A DNA stretch of 64,000 nt, taken from contig JASWHV010000012.1 in the NCBI GenBank assembly GCA_030760725.1, positions 39,959,652-40,023,651 of the forward strand, in the 5' to 3' direction. Shown here in pieces: positions 22,728 to 34,045 of this stretch. This DNA comes from Neostapfia colusana (taxonomy: Eukaryota; Streptophyta; Magnoliopsida; Poales; Poaceae). Each line of letters begins with the position of its first letter. Within the stretch, counting starts at the first letter, position 1. Position numbers and translations under genes: made by a program. A model generated the notes under the pieces. That model was not told the origin of the DNA. It did not search any database and saw only the letters and a program-made list of their open reading frames with translations.

Positions 22728-24060
22728 GCTTTCCACGGTCCATAACAATCTACCAACTTACCTAATTACTCAGCTAAGCCGCACCCATACTTGGCCTTGT
22801 GGTGGCAGTGTTATCCTGGCATGTGCTCGCATTAACCGGTCCTTAGATATACGGCAAGTAACCACCATCTCATTCTACCTCATTCACAAACCGAGGCTTT
22901 CCTAGATCTCCCTCTAATCCAGGTTCATTAACAACATCATTTTCTCATTATTCTTACGAGTGCAGTTAGCTAGACACAATCTATCTTGCTTCCCGTAATC
23001 CTGTGGACTCAGCGAAGCATAAAAACAAAAACCATACCCGACTCATTAACTTTCCCGGCGACAAGGGTGGTTTGACAAAACTAGTAAACTCCTATAAAAG
23101 GCTTCCCATCATATTGACTCAAGCACACACACCTTTTCACAAACAAAACAGTTTTCCTGAAAACATGGGATCAATATGATCAAGGGGCACTTGCCTTGTT
23201 TTTGCGGTTCCTGTTGCTCTTGGATCTCGAAACCTTGTTGTTGCAGGTCGTCGTAGACAGCTCCCTGAGCTTGTCCTTCTATACACGATAACGCACATAC
23301 AAGATTCATAGCAATCAATACCATGCACAAACTCTACTTTTAGACGCAATGATGCACATGAATGTTAATCCTATGATACAATTTTTATTAGATCGGTTTG
23401 TACGTGTTCTTGCATGGCTTGCATGAGTTTTACGATGAACAGAGATGTATAGATCAAATGTGGACGTGGCGATGATCTGGACTCAAGATCTAGATCAACC
23501 GATCAACTAGTGATCTGTCCATGAAAAAGCTTTTGTTCAAAAGGAATCGAAGAACAGATGCATAGAAAATGCGATGATGTCATAAGGTGGTATTGGAGAC
23601 CTACCTTACATTCTTCTTGGTCTCGGGGTCCTTCTCCTAGCAAGACAGATCGTCGGGGCTCTCTTCCGGCGATCTCCGGCGATCTCTGGCGACTGAACTC
23701 TGGCGAAGGGGTTTAGCTCGGTGAGTTTGGGGCTAGGGCTTCTAAGTTGTCGGCTTAGAGAAGATGTTATGACCAAGGGGTTTGTTTCGGGTTCTATTTA
23801 TAAGAGGGAAACGAAGAGTTCTAATCTGATTGGACTTCGAATAAGAGTCCCATTCAAACTGTTTTTGAATCTTAACAACTTATCTCTTGCTGATTTGGTT
23901 CGGTAACATTGTGGAAATTGGGTCGGTTTCCTCAGTACCGGGAATTCCCACGTGTACAGAAGAAAAAACCGCTTCAGATCTCATTACCTCCGCGGTGATG
24001 AGATCAGGAGGCTACACTTGTCCTGCGGAAACCTGGGCTCCCTTTTCCACAGAGACCAGC
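22728..24060 (-). repeat. Second, divergent copy of the internal LTR duplication in B
   Basis: Begins GCTTTCCACGG and covers the same LTR stretch as 21393-22727, with many substitutions and small indels. It carries a TATA box at 23795-23802. CCGC is shared by both parental sequences at the junction near 22724-22727, which fits recombination at microhomology. Confidence 0.72.
23795..23802 (-). promoter_or_regulatory. TATA box, second LTR copy of B
   Basis: Minus strand TATAAATA. It is conserved at 22472-22479 and, in the 5' LTR, at 32293-32300. Confidence 0.6.
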
Positions 24061-24760
24061 TCTGGTTGTGCCGCGTGTCAGGCGGGTGAGACCTCCCTCT
24101 TCTTCAGAGGTGAGTCCGCGTGCGCCACGCGTCCTGGAGGGCGGGACCTCCCTCTCCCTCAGAGGTGAGCTCCGTGTGCGCCACGCGTCCTGGCGGGCAG
24201 GACCTCCCTTTCTCCAGAAGCGAGCTCCGTGAACGTCATGTGTCAGTTCCGGACCTCCCCTCTCTTCGGAGGTGGATCCGGGGGTGCCATGTGTCAGTGT
24301 CGGAGCTCCCCTCTCTTCGGAGGTAGCTCCGGATGTGCCACATGTCCTAACAGCGCCAGACTTTCTTTCTTCTCAGAGACGAGCTCCGAGGTTGACACGT
24401 GTCCAACAGTGACGGACCTCCCGGAGATGAGCTCCGGAGGTGACGCGTGTCCGAAAGTGTCGGACCTCTCGGAGATAAGCTCCAGAGGTGACACGTGTCC
24501 TATAGGACCGGACCTCTCAGAGGTGAGCTCCAAGAGCGACACGTGTCTGGCAGGGCCGGATATCTCGGAGGTGAGCTCAAAGAGCGACACGCGTCCCGCG
24601 CGGCTGGTCCTCTCTTTTCTGCGGTGACTAGCTCCGCAGCCGACACGTGTCCTTCAGGACTGGCCTCGCTCATCTGCAGAGGCTAGCTCCGGGGGCAACC
24701 GGACCTCTCCCCTTTGCGGAGATGAGCTCCGAACGCGCCACGTGGCCAGCGAGCCGTGCA
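23990..24760. repeat. G-box tandem repeat array in the 3' LTR of B
   Basis: About 13 units of 45-60 bp with GGACCTC...GAGCTCC and ACACGTGTC or CCACGTG cores. At least five exact CACGTG boxes lie between 24390 and 24745. Several units are mutated to ACGCGT or CATGTG. It lies upstream of the TATA box in the element's own orientation. Confidence 0.8.
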
Positions 24761-24893
24761 AGTTGTCTTCGGCGCTCTCGATGAACTGGAATTGGCTCTT
24801 TTGGCTATCTTTCTCTGTTTCAACTTATTTTAAAAAAATGTTTTTCTACATGAAACATGAATACATGCAGAAACTGAAAATGAGGTTTTCACA

Positions 24894-24910
24894 AATCTAC
24901 CCCCCTTAAA
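24894..24910 (-). other. Polypurine tract of B
   Basis: The minus strand reads TTTAAGGGGGGTAGATT directly before the LTR start TGTGAAAACC. This is a clear plus-strand primer site and fixes the inner end of the 3' LTR. Confidence 0.8.
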
Positions 24911-24919
24911 TTGAATCTC

Positions 24920-25392
24920 ACCCTCGATATTTGTTAGAATAGATGAGAGAATTCTGCCTTGATGTCTTCTTCACGCTCCCATGTGGCTTCAGCTTCGGTG
25001 TGATGGCTCCATTGTACCTTGCACCAATGGATCACTTTGTTCCTCATGACCCTTTCCTTCACGTCTGAAATTAAGACAGGGTGCTCTGCATAGGTCAGGT
25101 CCTCTTGAAGTTAAAGTTCATCCATCGGTACTTGCTCTTCCGGCACTCTCAAGCACTTCTTGAGCTGGGATACATGAAACACGTAATGTATGTCGGGGAG
25201 GTGCGTTGGGAGCTCTAGTTGATAGGCTACTTCTCCTCGCTTGTCCAAAATCTTAAATGGCCTGATGTAGCGAGGTGCTAGCTTGCCTTTGACGTTGAAA
25301 CGTCGTTGGCCACGGATAGGCACCTTAAGGTATATGAAGTCTCCTACTTCGAAAGTCAACTTCCTTCGCCTATTGTCCGCGTAGCCTTTCTA
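24920..25392 (-). pseudogene. Element B integrase C-terminus and chromodomain
   Basis: After a TAG at 25390-25392 (SR then stop; CAG in relatives) the frame continues KGYADNRRRKLTFEVGDFIYLKV. It reaches VSQLKKCLRVPEEQVPMDEL and a TAA at 25111. Beyond the stop the same frame gives a chromodomain-like end with HPVLISDVKERVMRNK and WSHHTEAEATWEREED. Chromodomains in such integrases are thought to guide insertion into heterochromatin. Confidence 0.75.
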
Positions 25393-26844
25393 TCTTGACT
25401 GAGCAGTCTTCAAGTTCTCCCGTATTGTTTGGACTTGCTTCTCAGCTTCTTGTAGCACTTCTAGTCCAAACACTTGGTTCCCTCCAGTCTCGTTCCAAAA
25501 TAGCGGCGTTCTACAGTGTCTGCCATATAATACTTCGAAAGGTGACATATTCAAGCTGGCTTGATAGCTGTTGTTATAGGAGAATACCACATACAGCAAG
25601 CTCCTATCCCATCTATGCCCATGTTTCAAGTCGCAAGCTCTCAACATGTCTTCCAAAATTTGGTTGGTCCTCTCGGTTTGTCCATCAGTCTGCGGGTGGT
25701 AGGCAGAGCTCAAATCTAGTCGTGTACCCATAGCTTTTTGCAGCTTCCTCCAAAATCTAGAGGTAAACTGAGAAACCTGATCTGAGACTATCCTCTTCGG
25801 GACTCCATGACGGTACATGATTTGCTCCATGTACAGATCGGCTAGATTTGCCACACGGTACGTGGTTTAAACAGGAAGAAAATGAGCGGTTTTCGTCAAT
25901 CGGTCCACGATAACCCAGATGGAGTCGTAACCCGACCTAGTACGTGGCAATCCAACGATGAAATCCATACTGATATCTTCCCACTTCCACTCGGGTACCT
26001 TCAAGAGTTGCAACAGTCCAGCGGGTCTTTGATGTTCGGCCTTCACCCGTTGGCATGTGTCGCATAGGGCAACATACTCGGCTATGTCCCTCTTCATACC
26101 ATCCCACCAATAATAAGTCTTCAGGTCCTTGTACATCTTGGTCCTTCGGGGATGTATGGAATAAAGAGAGCCATGTGCCTCTTTTAATATCGTGTCGTGG
26201 ATGTGCTTCACGTTAGGCACACAAATCCTTTTTCCTAGCCAAAGCGTACCCTTCTCGTCTTCCTTAAAGTCCTTTTCTATTCCTTGTTGGATCCTTTCCT
26301 TGGTCTCCTTGATCTCTTCATCCACAGCTTGGCCATCTCTTATCTCTTGTTCCAATGAAGAGTGGAGTTCCATTACTTCCATCTCGTTCAAGAACCCTAT
26401 ATGTAACCGTTCGAACTCCTTTCGTAGCTCGGGTGGTAGCTCCCGAACCGTAAGTTGGTGACATGCTCCCTTCCGGCTCAATGCATCGGCTACTACATTA
26501 GCCTGTCCAGGGTGATAGTTGATTCCAACATCATAATCCTTGATAAGTTCTAACCATCGACGTTGCCTCAAATTCAAATCCGTTTGGGTGAATATGTACT
26601 TGAGGCTTTTATGATCTGTATAGATCTCACATCGATGACCAAGGATATAATGTCTCCAAATCTTTAATGCATGCACCACGGCTGCGAGTTCCAAATCATG
26701 TGTAGGGTAATTGAGCTCGTGTTTCTTTAGTTGTCTCGAGGCATAGGCTACCGCTTGTCCTTCTTGCATGATCACGCATCCGAGCCCTTGTCTTGATGCG
26801 TCACAATATATGTCAAAGCTCTTGCTCACGTCCGGCAATACCAA
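25393..26844 (-). pseudogene. Element B RNase H and integrase core
   Basis: RNase H: SFDIYCDASRQGLGCVIMQ, YPTHDLELAAVVHALKIWRHY and IYTDHKSLKYIFTQTDLN. Integrase zinc finger: HPRRTKMYKDL through CDTCQRVKAEHQRP. Core: MDFIVGLPRTRSGYDSIWVIVDRLTK, then a frame break near 25860, then RIVSDQVSQFTSRFW and HPQTDGQTERTN. The second catalytic Asp is kept in SDQ, which is SDR/SDN-G in most relatives. Stops lie at 25390 and 25867, and a further stop near 26875 separates it from the RT. Confidence 0.83.
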
Positions 26845-26874
26845 AACCGGCGCTGTGGTTAGCCTCTTCTTGAG

Positions 26875-27845
26875 CTACTCAAAGCTTTCTTGGCACGCTG
26901 ATGTCCACTGGAACGCCTTTCCCTCCATCAATAGCTCCGTCATGGGCTTCGCTATCTTGGAGAAGTCCTTGATGAAGCGTCGGTAGTATCCAGCCATCCC
27001 AAGAAAACTCCGAATATCTCTCATGTTTTGCGGTTTGTTCCACTTCAGAACATCTCCCACTTTTCCAGGATCAACCGATACTCCTTCCTCGGAGACGATG
27101 TGGCCTAGGAATGATATCTCCTTTTGCCAAAATTGACACTTGCTGAGCTTGGCATACAATTGATGCTCTCGCAGCTTCTGCAATGTCAATCTCAAGTGTT
27201 CTTTATGTTCTTCCTCACTTTTCGAATACACCATGATGTCGTCGATAAAAACTATGACAAACTTTTCCAAGTACTCCATGAAGACTTTATTCATGAGGTA
27301 CATGAAGTATGTGGGTGCATTCTTTAACCCAAAAGACATAACGGTATATTCATACGAACCATACCGTGTTCGAAAGGCAGCCTTGTGTATGTCGGAGGGC
27401 TTAATATTTAGCTGGAAGTATCCCGACTGAAGATCAATCTTGGAGAAAACTCGGACACCTTTCATCTGGTCGAACAGATCCTCTATACGGGGCAGAAGGT
27501 ATTTGTTCTTGATCGTCACCTCAATGAGAGACCTATAGTCCACGCACATCCTTTGGGTCCCATCCTTGTTGTCCATAAAGAGCACGGGGGCTCCCCATGG
27601 TGACGAGCTTGGACGTATAAAACCCTTCTATAACTGCTCCTGGATTTGCTTCTTGAGTTCCACTAGTTCGTTGACTGGCATCCTATAGGGTCTCTTTGCT
27701 ATAGGTGCGGTTCCGGGTACAAAGTCAATGGAAAACTCAATGTCCCGGTCAGGTGGCATACTTGGAAGTTCTTCCGGGAACACGTCCGAGAATTCTTGGA
27801 CCACCGGAATGCCTTCCAATGTTGCTTCTTCAACGTGGTTCAATG
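26875..27845 (-). pseudogene. Element B reverse transcriptase
   Basis: RT motifs MCVDYRSLIEVTIKNKY, KIDLQSGYFQLNI, MSFGLKNAPTYFMYLMN and the catalytic VFIDDIMVYSK are visible (27585-26875). An upstream linker PEELPSMPPDRDIEFSID lies at 27843-27628, with a TAG at 27628. A stop at 26875 ends the frame in the RNase H connection region. Confidence 0.83.
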
Positions 27846-27849
27846 TTGC

Positions 27850-29430
27850 CTACTCGGTTGTTGGTTGGGCTGACTCGAATTTGATACGAGTACCGTGCTC
27901 GTTTGTCAACTGCACGCTTCTCTCGGCACATTGGATTACTCCGTTGTGCTTGCTTAACCAATCCATTCCGAGTATTATGTCAAGCCCTTGGGAATCCAAG
28001 ACAATGAGGTTGGCAAGGAATTCTACCCCCCTTATTTTAAGGTTTACTTTTGGACATACTATATTAGTCCTCATATCTCCACCGGGAGAATTAACCAACA
28101 TAGTATATTTCATGTGTGATATGGGTAGATTATACTTGGCAACATACTTGGATGGTATGAATGAATGTGATGCTCCGGAATAAAATAGAATGGTGGCTAG
28201 GTTGGAGTTGGCAAGGAACATACCAATTACGACGTCCTCAGCCTGTTGTGCTTCCTCAGCAAAGACATGGTTCACGTTGCCGCGAGCGTAGTTCTGATGT
28301 CCACGGTTTCCTTTATTGGCTCCTCCGTTCGGCCGTGGCTTCTGCTTGGGCATGTTGCCTGGTTGTCCAGGACCTCTCTTCGGGCACTGGCTCGTAGAGT
28401 GTCCCGTTTCCCTGCATGCGAAGCACGCCTTGTTGCCCACGGCAGCAGGTACGTTTGGGCGGGGGTTTTGAGCATAAGGGCCCGTGTTTGGATGGGGCGC
28501 CGGAGGCAAAGGCACACGAGGTGCTTGCACGGTAGCACGTTGCTGTGGTGGCTAATTAGGGCGAAAAGTAGGAGCGGACGAGCCATACTGTGGTGCAGCT
28601 GGGGGCATGTACCGAGGGCGTACGTTGCTCCCTTGTGGTTGATATGGCATCTTTCTTTTGCCCTCTTGCTCGATCTCTCGGATCTTGCTCTCAACCACTA
28701 TGGCTTTGCCAACTAGCTTCTGGAAGCTCGCATAGTCATTGTTGAGGAGCTGAACTTGGATCTCATTGTTCAACTCTCTCATGAACAAGTACTGCTTCCT
28801 TTGGTCCGAGTTGAGATCCTCAGGGGCATACCATGACAGTTGTGTGAACTTGTTAAGGTACTCATTCACGCTCTTCTGTCCCTGGCGGAGACCTTCAAAC
28901 TCTTGCCTCTTGAGCATCATGACACCAGCAGGAATATAATGAGAGCGGAAACTCTCCTTGAACTCGGTCCAAGTAATAGTCTCCGGGTCGACATGAGCGT
29001 TGCATAGAGCATCCCACCAATCAGCGGCAGCTCCCATAAGTTAGTGCGATGCAAAGAGAACATTCTCTCGATCATTGCACTGGACTATGGCAAGCTTCTT
29101 CTCCATGGACTTCAACCAGTCTTCGGCCTCCATGGGGTCATTAGCTTGTGAAAAGGTGGGTGGTCGAGTCCTCATGAACTCTCCAAGTATGTTGTGAGCC
29201 GGCGGTGGTGGTGGTGGTGGCAGCAGTTCAGGAATGGGGTTGTTGTTGTTGGCTTGCAGGTGACCCAAACTTTGGATCATAATTTGCATAAGCTGGTTCT
29301 GCATAGCCATCAATCATTCCAGGTTGTTTGCACCAGCTCCGGGGTTGTCATTCTCAGGAACCTCAACGTGGTCATCCTCTTGGTTGCCACGGACGTTCCT
29401 CCCTTGACGGCCGGCGTTTCCTCTCACCAT
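27850..29430 (-). pseudogene. Element B gag and protease
   Basis: The gag ATG at 29430 comes directly after CTCTCACAG, an acceptor-like sequence. The first 40 codons, MVRGNAGRQGRNVRGNQED, end at a TGA near 29315. Gag then reads MAMQNQLMQIMIQSLG, a proline run encoded by a GGT microsatellite (about 29195-29222), and FMRTRPPTFSQANDP. After a stop at 29041 it continues WWDALCNAHVDPETITWTEF and FRSHYIPAG. After another stop near 28552 come the CCHC knuckle CFACRETGHSTSQCP (about 28435-28390) and the protease FYSGASHSFIPSKY. The protease has FYSG where FDSG is expected, so the catalytic Asp is lost. Confidence 0.82.
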
Positions 29431-29700
29431 CTGTGAGAGAGAGTTGAGTAGAATAGGGGTTAGAAGGTTAGATGGATCCCCCTAACTATATGCATCAAGG
29501 TGGATGGGATACATATATTAGCCTATATGAGGATGTGAACAAGTGCCGAAGCATCTCACATCTCTTTACTATGTGTGGATATGGATAACGCTTGAGACAT
29601 CCCACAACTCAAACCAAGCACACAAGCACAAGAAATCATCACAGGGTTCAACCAATCCTATTCAAGCTTCAGTTCAATGGGGGTCCTATGTGGTTTGGGG
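29431..29700 (-). other. Leader of B, proximal part
   Basis: No gene seen. The end next to gag is pyrimidine-rich on the minus strand (CTCTCTCTCACAG) before the gag ATG. Confidence 0.55.
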
Positions 29701-30010
29701 TGGTAACAATCTATGATTAATCTGTGACTTTGTCCTATGGTCAAGGTGGTTCCAATGCCAATCTATGCACCCTACCTAGACTTGCATCCTATGGTCAGCG
29801 TGGCTTCTAATACCAATCTGTTACTAGGTGTGGCAGCTCTGAAACTAATCTGTGATCTTATCTTGGCTTGTGACCTACGATCAACCGTGGTAGGTTGTTA
29901 CCAATCTGTGTTTTCTATCTAGGCGTGTGACCTACGATCAACCGTGGTAGGTTGATACCAATATGTGACTAGGGGTGCGTCCTACGGTAAACGTGGCTCT
30001 GATACTAATC
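29701..30010 (-). repeat. Tandem PBS-like repeat array in the leader of B
   Basis: Six to seven degenerate units of about 30-57 bp share a plus-strand core TGATACCAATCTGTGA followed by CCTAYGGTCAACGTGGCTC. The last unit contains the real PBS next to the LTR. Two inner units, near 29865-29905 and 29920-29957, are almost identical over 30 bp. Confidence 0.75.
29995..30007 (-). other. Primer binding site of B
   Basis: The minus strand reads TAGTATCAGAGCC three bases from the LTR end, one mismatch from the initiator-Met-tRNA-complementary TGGTATCAGAGCC. Confidence 0.75.
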
Positions 30011-30181
30011 TGTGAGGCCCTAGTTCTGAGAGGAAACCCCTCGGAACCGAGACTGATGCGTATGTATGCCTAGGATGTTCATCACACATACACATATAAA
30101 CACATATAATCCACAAATTGAATTTCAGAATAATACCACGAATAACAGGGTTTATTACAATGTCTCATGAGTCTTGGACTC

Positions 30182-30264
30182 ATTCTAGCAGCGGAAGTCT
30201 TATCTTAGCAGCGGAAGTCTTATTCTAGCAGCAGAAATCTTTATTCTAGCAGCGGAAGTCTTCC
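30182..30264. repeat. Short tandem repeat in the U5 of B
   Basis: Four copies of a 20-bp unit, TTCTAGCAGCGGAAGTCTTA, with small changes. Sequences with AGCGGAAGT also occur at 53695-53735 in the E3 LTR, suggesting a shared U5 or polyadenylation-region motif. Confidence 0.65.
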
Positions 30265-32292
30265 AAACTATTGCGAAAGCAACTAAGCAGCAGCAGCGGA
30301 TCCATCTCTACTCTATTCCCACAGGCAAGTTGATGGTGGATCACACTCCTAATACTCCACATGGTCTTCATAGTACTTCTATCCCGTTGCTGATGATGTA
30401 TGATAATGCAAGTTTGAGTACATGACGTACTCAGCAAGTGCGGGAAAATATGATATGTAGCTCACAGCAAGGCAGGTATAAAAGGCTCATTGCAGAAAGC
30501 AAAATTTATTTATTAAAACACGATAAAAACAGCAACTTAGCTTTAAGTGAATGTAATCCCAACACGTATTTAAACACCAACATACCTCCATCATGTTCCA
30601 TCACTTTCATGTCTCTTCCAGACATTTATCTTTCTCAACTTTTCTCAATCTCGTGAATACCATCTCGTATTTACTACCATCTCATGAATACCATCTCGTA
30701 TTCACTACCATTTCATCTCATATTCAATTCTGTCTCATACCGAGACCAATGCTCATTGTTTCGACTCAACAGTCCGAAACCATTCTCATTACCAGTACCC
30801 AACTGTCCCGAAACCAATTCCAAGATCAAACCAAACCAAACCCAAACCCAAACCATCTAAAATCATCCCAAAAACCATCCCAACTAATCATGTGGGTTGT
30901 CTAGGCGCTCGTGACCGTAAGCTCGGCTATCATGATAGTTTACACTCTGCAGAGTTTGTACCACTTTACCCACAAGTTTGGGATTTCGTCACCCATCGGC
31001 GACTGCAGAACCTGCATTATACCAGTACACAACCATCAGTGTATGGTCAAGAGATCAAAAAATAGCCTTTATAAAGGGGCTACTAGATGTATGGACTCAC
31101 TAAGGTTTCACCGGCGGGCTAGAATATCCAATTCTCCCACCTACAGGCCCCCTCTTGTGCCATGCAGTTCCCAGGGCAGTCTTCACTCGACTCCCATTCC
31201 CCGCGCCTTCCACGGTCCATAACAATCTAGTAACTTACCTAATTACTCAGCTAAGCCGCACCCATACTTGGCCTTGTGGTGGCACTGCTATCCTGGCATG
31301 GCTCGCATGAACCGGTCCTTAGATCTACGGCAAGTAAACCACCATATCATTCTACCTCATCCACAAACCGAGCTTGCCTAGATCTCCCTCTGATTCATGT
31401 CCATTATCAACATCAGTTTGTCATTAACATTATTCATACGAGTGCATTTAGCTAGACACATCTATCTCGCTTCCTATATCCCATGGACTCGGCGAAGCAT
31501 AAAAGCAAAAACCATACCCGACTCATTAACTTTCCTGGCGATAAGGATGGTTAACAAAACTAGTAAACTCCTATCAAAGGGTTTCCTATCAAGTTGACTC
31601 AAGCATTCACAGTTTTCGCAAACAAAACAACTTTTCAAAAACATGGGATCAATATGGTCAAGGGGCACTTGCCTTGTTCTTGCGGCTTCTGTTGCTCTGG
31701 GATCTCGAAGTCTTGAGGTTGTAGTTCGTCGTAGATAGCTCCCTGAGCTTGTCCTTCTATTCATGATCACGCATATACAAGGTTCACAACAATCAATTAT
31801 CATGCACAAACTTTACTCAAGATGCAATAATGCATATGCATGCTAATCCTATAGTGCAGTTTAGTTTGTACGTGTTCTTGCATGTTCTTGCATGTTTTAA
31901 TAGCTTTGCATGGGGTTTTACGACGAACAGAGGTGTAGAGATCAAATATGGACGTGGTCATGATCTAGACTCAAGATCTAGATCAAACCGATCAACACGT
32001 GATCTGTCCACGAAAAAGCTTCTGTTCGAAGGGATTGAAGAACAGATGCAAAGAAAAACGCGATGATGTCGTAACGTGGTAATGGAGGCCTACCTTACTT
32101 CCTTCGGTTCCTTCCTCTAGCAAAAACAGATCGTCGGCTCTCCTCTGGTGATGACGATCGTGTCTGGGCTCGTCGGCGGTCTCTCCGGTGGTCAAACTCC
32201 GGTGAAGGGGTTTAGCTCGGCGAGTTTGGGGCTAGGTCTTCTAAGTTGTCGGCTTAGAAAATATTTTACGACCAAGGGGTTGTTTCGGGTTC

Positions 32293-32300
32293 TATTTATA
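32293..32300 (-). promoter_or_regulatory. TATA box of B's 5' LTR
   Basis: TATAAATA on the minus strand, 141 bp from the Sirevirus insertion point. Before that insertion the G-box array would have ended about 190 bp upstream. Confidence 0.62.
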
Positions 32301-32441
32301 ATCGGGAAGAGAAGAGTCCTAATCTGATCGGACTTCGAATAAGAGTCCTATTCAAATTGTTTTTGAATCTTAACAACTTATTCTTCCATTGATTCGGTAC
32401 GGTAGCAACATGGAATTCATGTCGGTTTCCTCAGTACCGGG

Positions 32442-34045
32442 TGTAGGATCGAAGAGCACGTGAAAAGCTACCAGAGGGGGGTGAATGGTAGATTAAAACT
32501 TTTCGCAGCGGAAACAACAAAAACCCCTCAGCAAAAAATCAATCGGTTATAGAAACCGTGTGTGCAAGTGTTTTCAAACGTGTTCAACCATGACAAATCA
32601 AGTAGAGAGGTAGAGAATCAAGTCACGGATCTAATGCAACAAGAATCACTTGAAAACACGAAGTAAAACTTGAGATACGATCAAAACATTAAACGAAGAT
32701 CAATCTGTTCTACCCGATATAAAACAGATCTGCAACGCTGCAAAGAAACTCGTGTATCTCAAAAACTACAGATCCGAAGCTCGTGAAAATTTCACAGATG
32801 ATAGATAATTGAGTTGTGAAGACAATCCAAAAAGAATCACGTCAATTGGATCTGTAAAACTCGAGTTATGAACGAAACACTGAAGCAACGTCGGTCTGTC
32901 CAGAAACTCGGCGAGAAAGACTTGACGAAAAATAAATCGGACGAACAAGGCACAAAAGCTCCTCGAAACTATGAACTTTATTCAATAGAAACATAAGAGG
33001 ACCAGCCCAAAGTTCTCTACACACGAGAGCTCTGGCCTCACTTGCTTTTATAGCCAGCCCTCAGGCTAAACAATCCAATCTAGGACTCCTACTCCTAATT
33101 GGACTCGTATCCTAACTTACCATAACTGCTCAGGAGTCTTCTATTCGCAGATAGAAGCAATCGTGAGACTTCCAAACACCTTAGGAACGTCCTAAACATT
33201 CCTAAAACAACTCACTTTCGTGCCTAGCACGAAATCCTATCATAACCAACTCAAATCTTCCATATTTGAGCCATATCCGACTCAGCCTCAGCCTGAGTAC
33301 GCAATCCAGCCGGTTGGACCTTTCCGACCAATTCTTTACGTCCACTTCTCTTCATCACGCCTTGTAACAATGTTGCCACGTCCATGTACTCCTTGCACAC
33401 GTGCAAACACCTTCCAACGACGTACACACAACCTTCATATGCACTGCCTTTGATCCAAACATGCTGCGCGACCTCCCAATCAACTCAACCACAGCTCCTC
33501 CCGAACTTGGTTGTTGGAACCTCATCTCCTCCCTGAGACTAGTCCAAGGATCCCGTCACCAGCCATGTCTTGAACTCAAGCAACACCTGCACATGAATAA
33601 ACAACCAATTCTTCTGAACATAAGTCCTCGACTTGACTCGCGTTAGTTCGAAAACCACAACACCTTACATGAGCACGTCACATAAGCATGTTGCAAACCA
33701 TATCAAATGATAACAGCCATAACCACCAAAACACACCAAAAACTTAGCAAATTAATACTAAGCAAACCTTCCCATAAAGCAAGTTTGAAACATTGCGAGT
33801 TAAAAGCAAAAACAAGACGTTGCAGTTCTACGAGTTGAACTTCACGGGAGCTCCCTAAAAACAAGCTCCGGACCTCACCGAAGCTCTCCGGACCTTGCGT
33901 CGGACCTTGCCAACACTTGGCGGACCTAACAAAGAACTTGTCGGACCTTGCTACAGAAGAATGTTTTGGCAATATTCAAAACTTTGAATGTTAATGCTAA
34001 CTTTTATCCTAATTGATAATGTATTCAGCACACATAGGTCTCACA
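32442..34045 (-). repeat. 3' LTR of the Sirevirus
   Basis: Pairs with 40528-42154. By eye I count roughly 35-40 substitutions over 1.6 kb, plus a 20-bp insertion in the right copy within the CTCCGGACC repeats. A TATA box (TATAAAAG, minus) lies at 33045-33052. A cluster of CGGACC motifs lies at 33865-33950. Confidence 0.92.

Larger units (their letters stand above)
21110..24893 (-). repeat. 3' LTR of B (mosaic, cut by element A)
   Basis: In minus orientation it begins TGTGAAAACC at 24893 next to the polypurine tract. It contains U3 with a G-box array (24760-23990), a TATA box at 23802, then continues to a junction near 22727. There it jumps back into the U3 array (one unit, 22728-22672), repeats the TATA region (22479) and runs on to 21110, where element A interrupts it. 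The left part matches the 5' LTR of B closely (roughly 3% different by eye); the right part is much more different (roughly 12%). Confidence 0.82.
30011..32441 (-). repeat. 5' LTR of B, part left of the Sirevirus
   Basis: Starts (plus) TGTGAGGCCCTAG next to the PBS and runs to the target duplication CCGGG at 32437-32441. It continues at 42160. The region 30932-32441 matches 21110-22640. It contains the TATA box at 32293-32300 (minus) and, near the U5 end, a short repeat at 30182-30264. With the right part, the LTR would be about 3.35 kb. Confidence 0.85.

Noticed and set aside
23887..24627. Repeat-rich open frames at 23887-24627 and 42450-42776
   Set aside because: Same cause: translation of G-box array units in the LTRs of B.
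23990..24760. CRISPR-like array of repeats
   Set aside because: Units are degenerate, spacers are not unique, no cas genes, and the context is a plant LTR; it is a promoter repeat array.
29190..29225. GGT microsatellite as a regulatory site
   Set aside because: It encodes the proline run in B's gag on the minus strand, which is enough to explain it.
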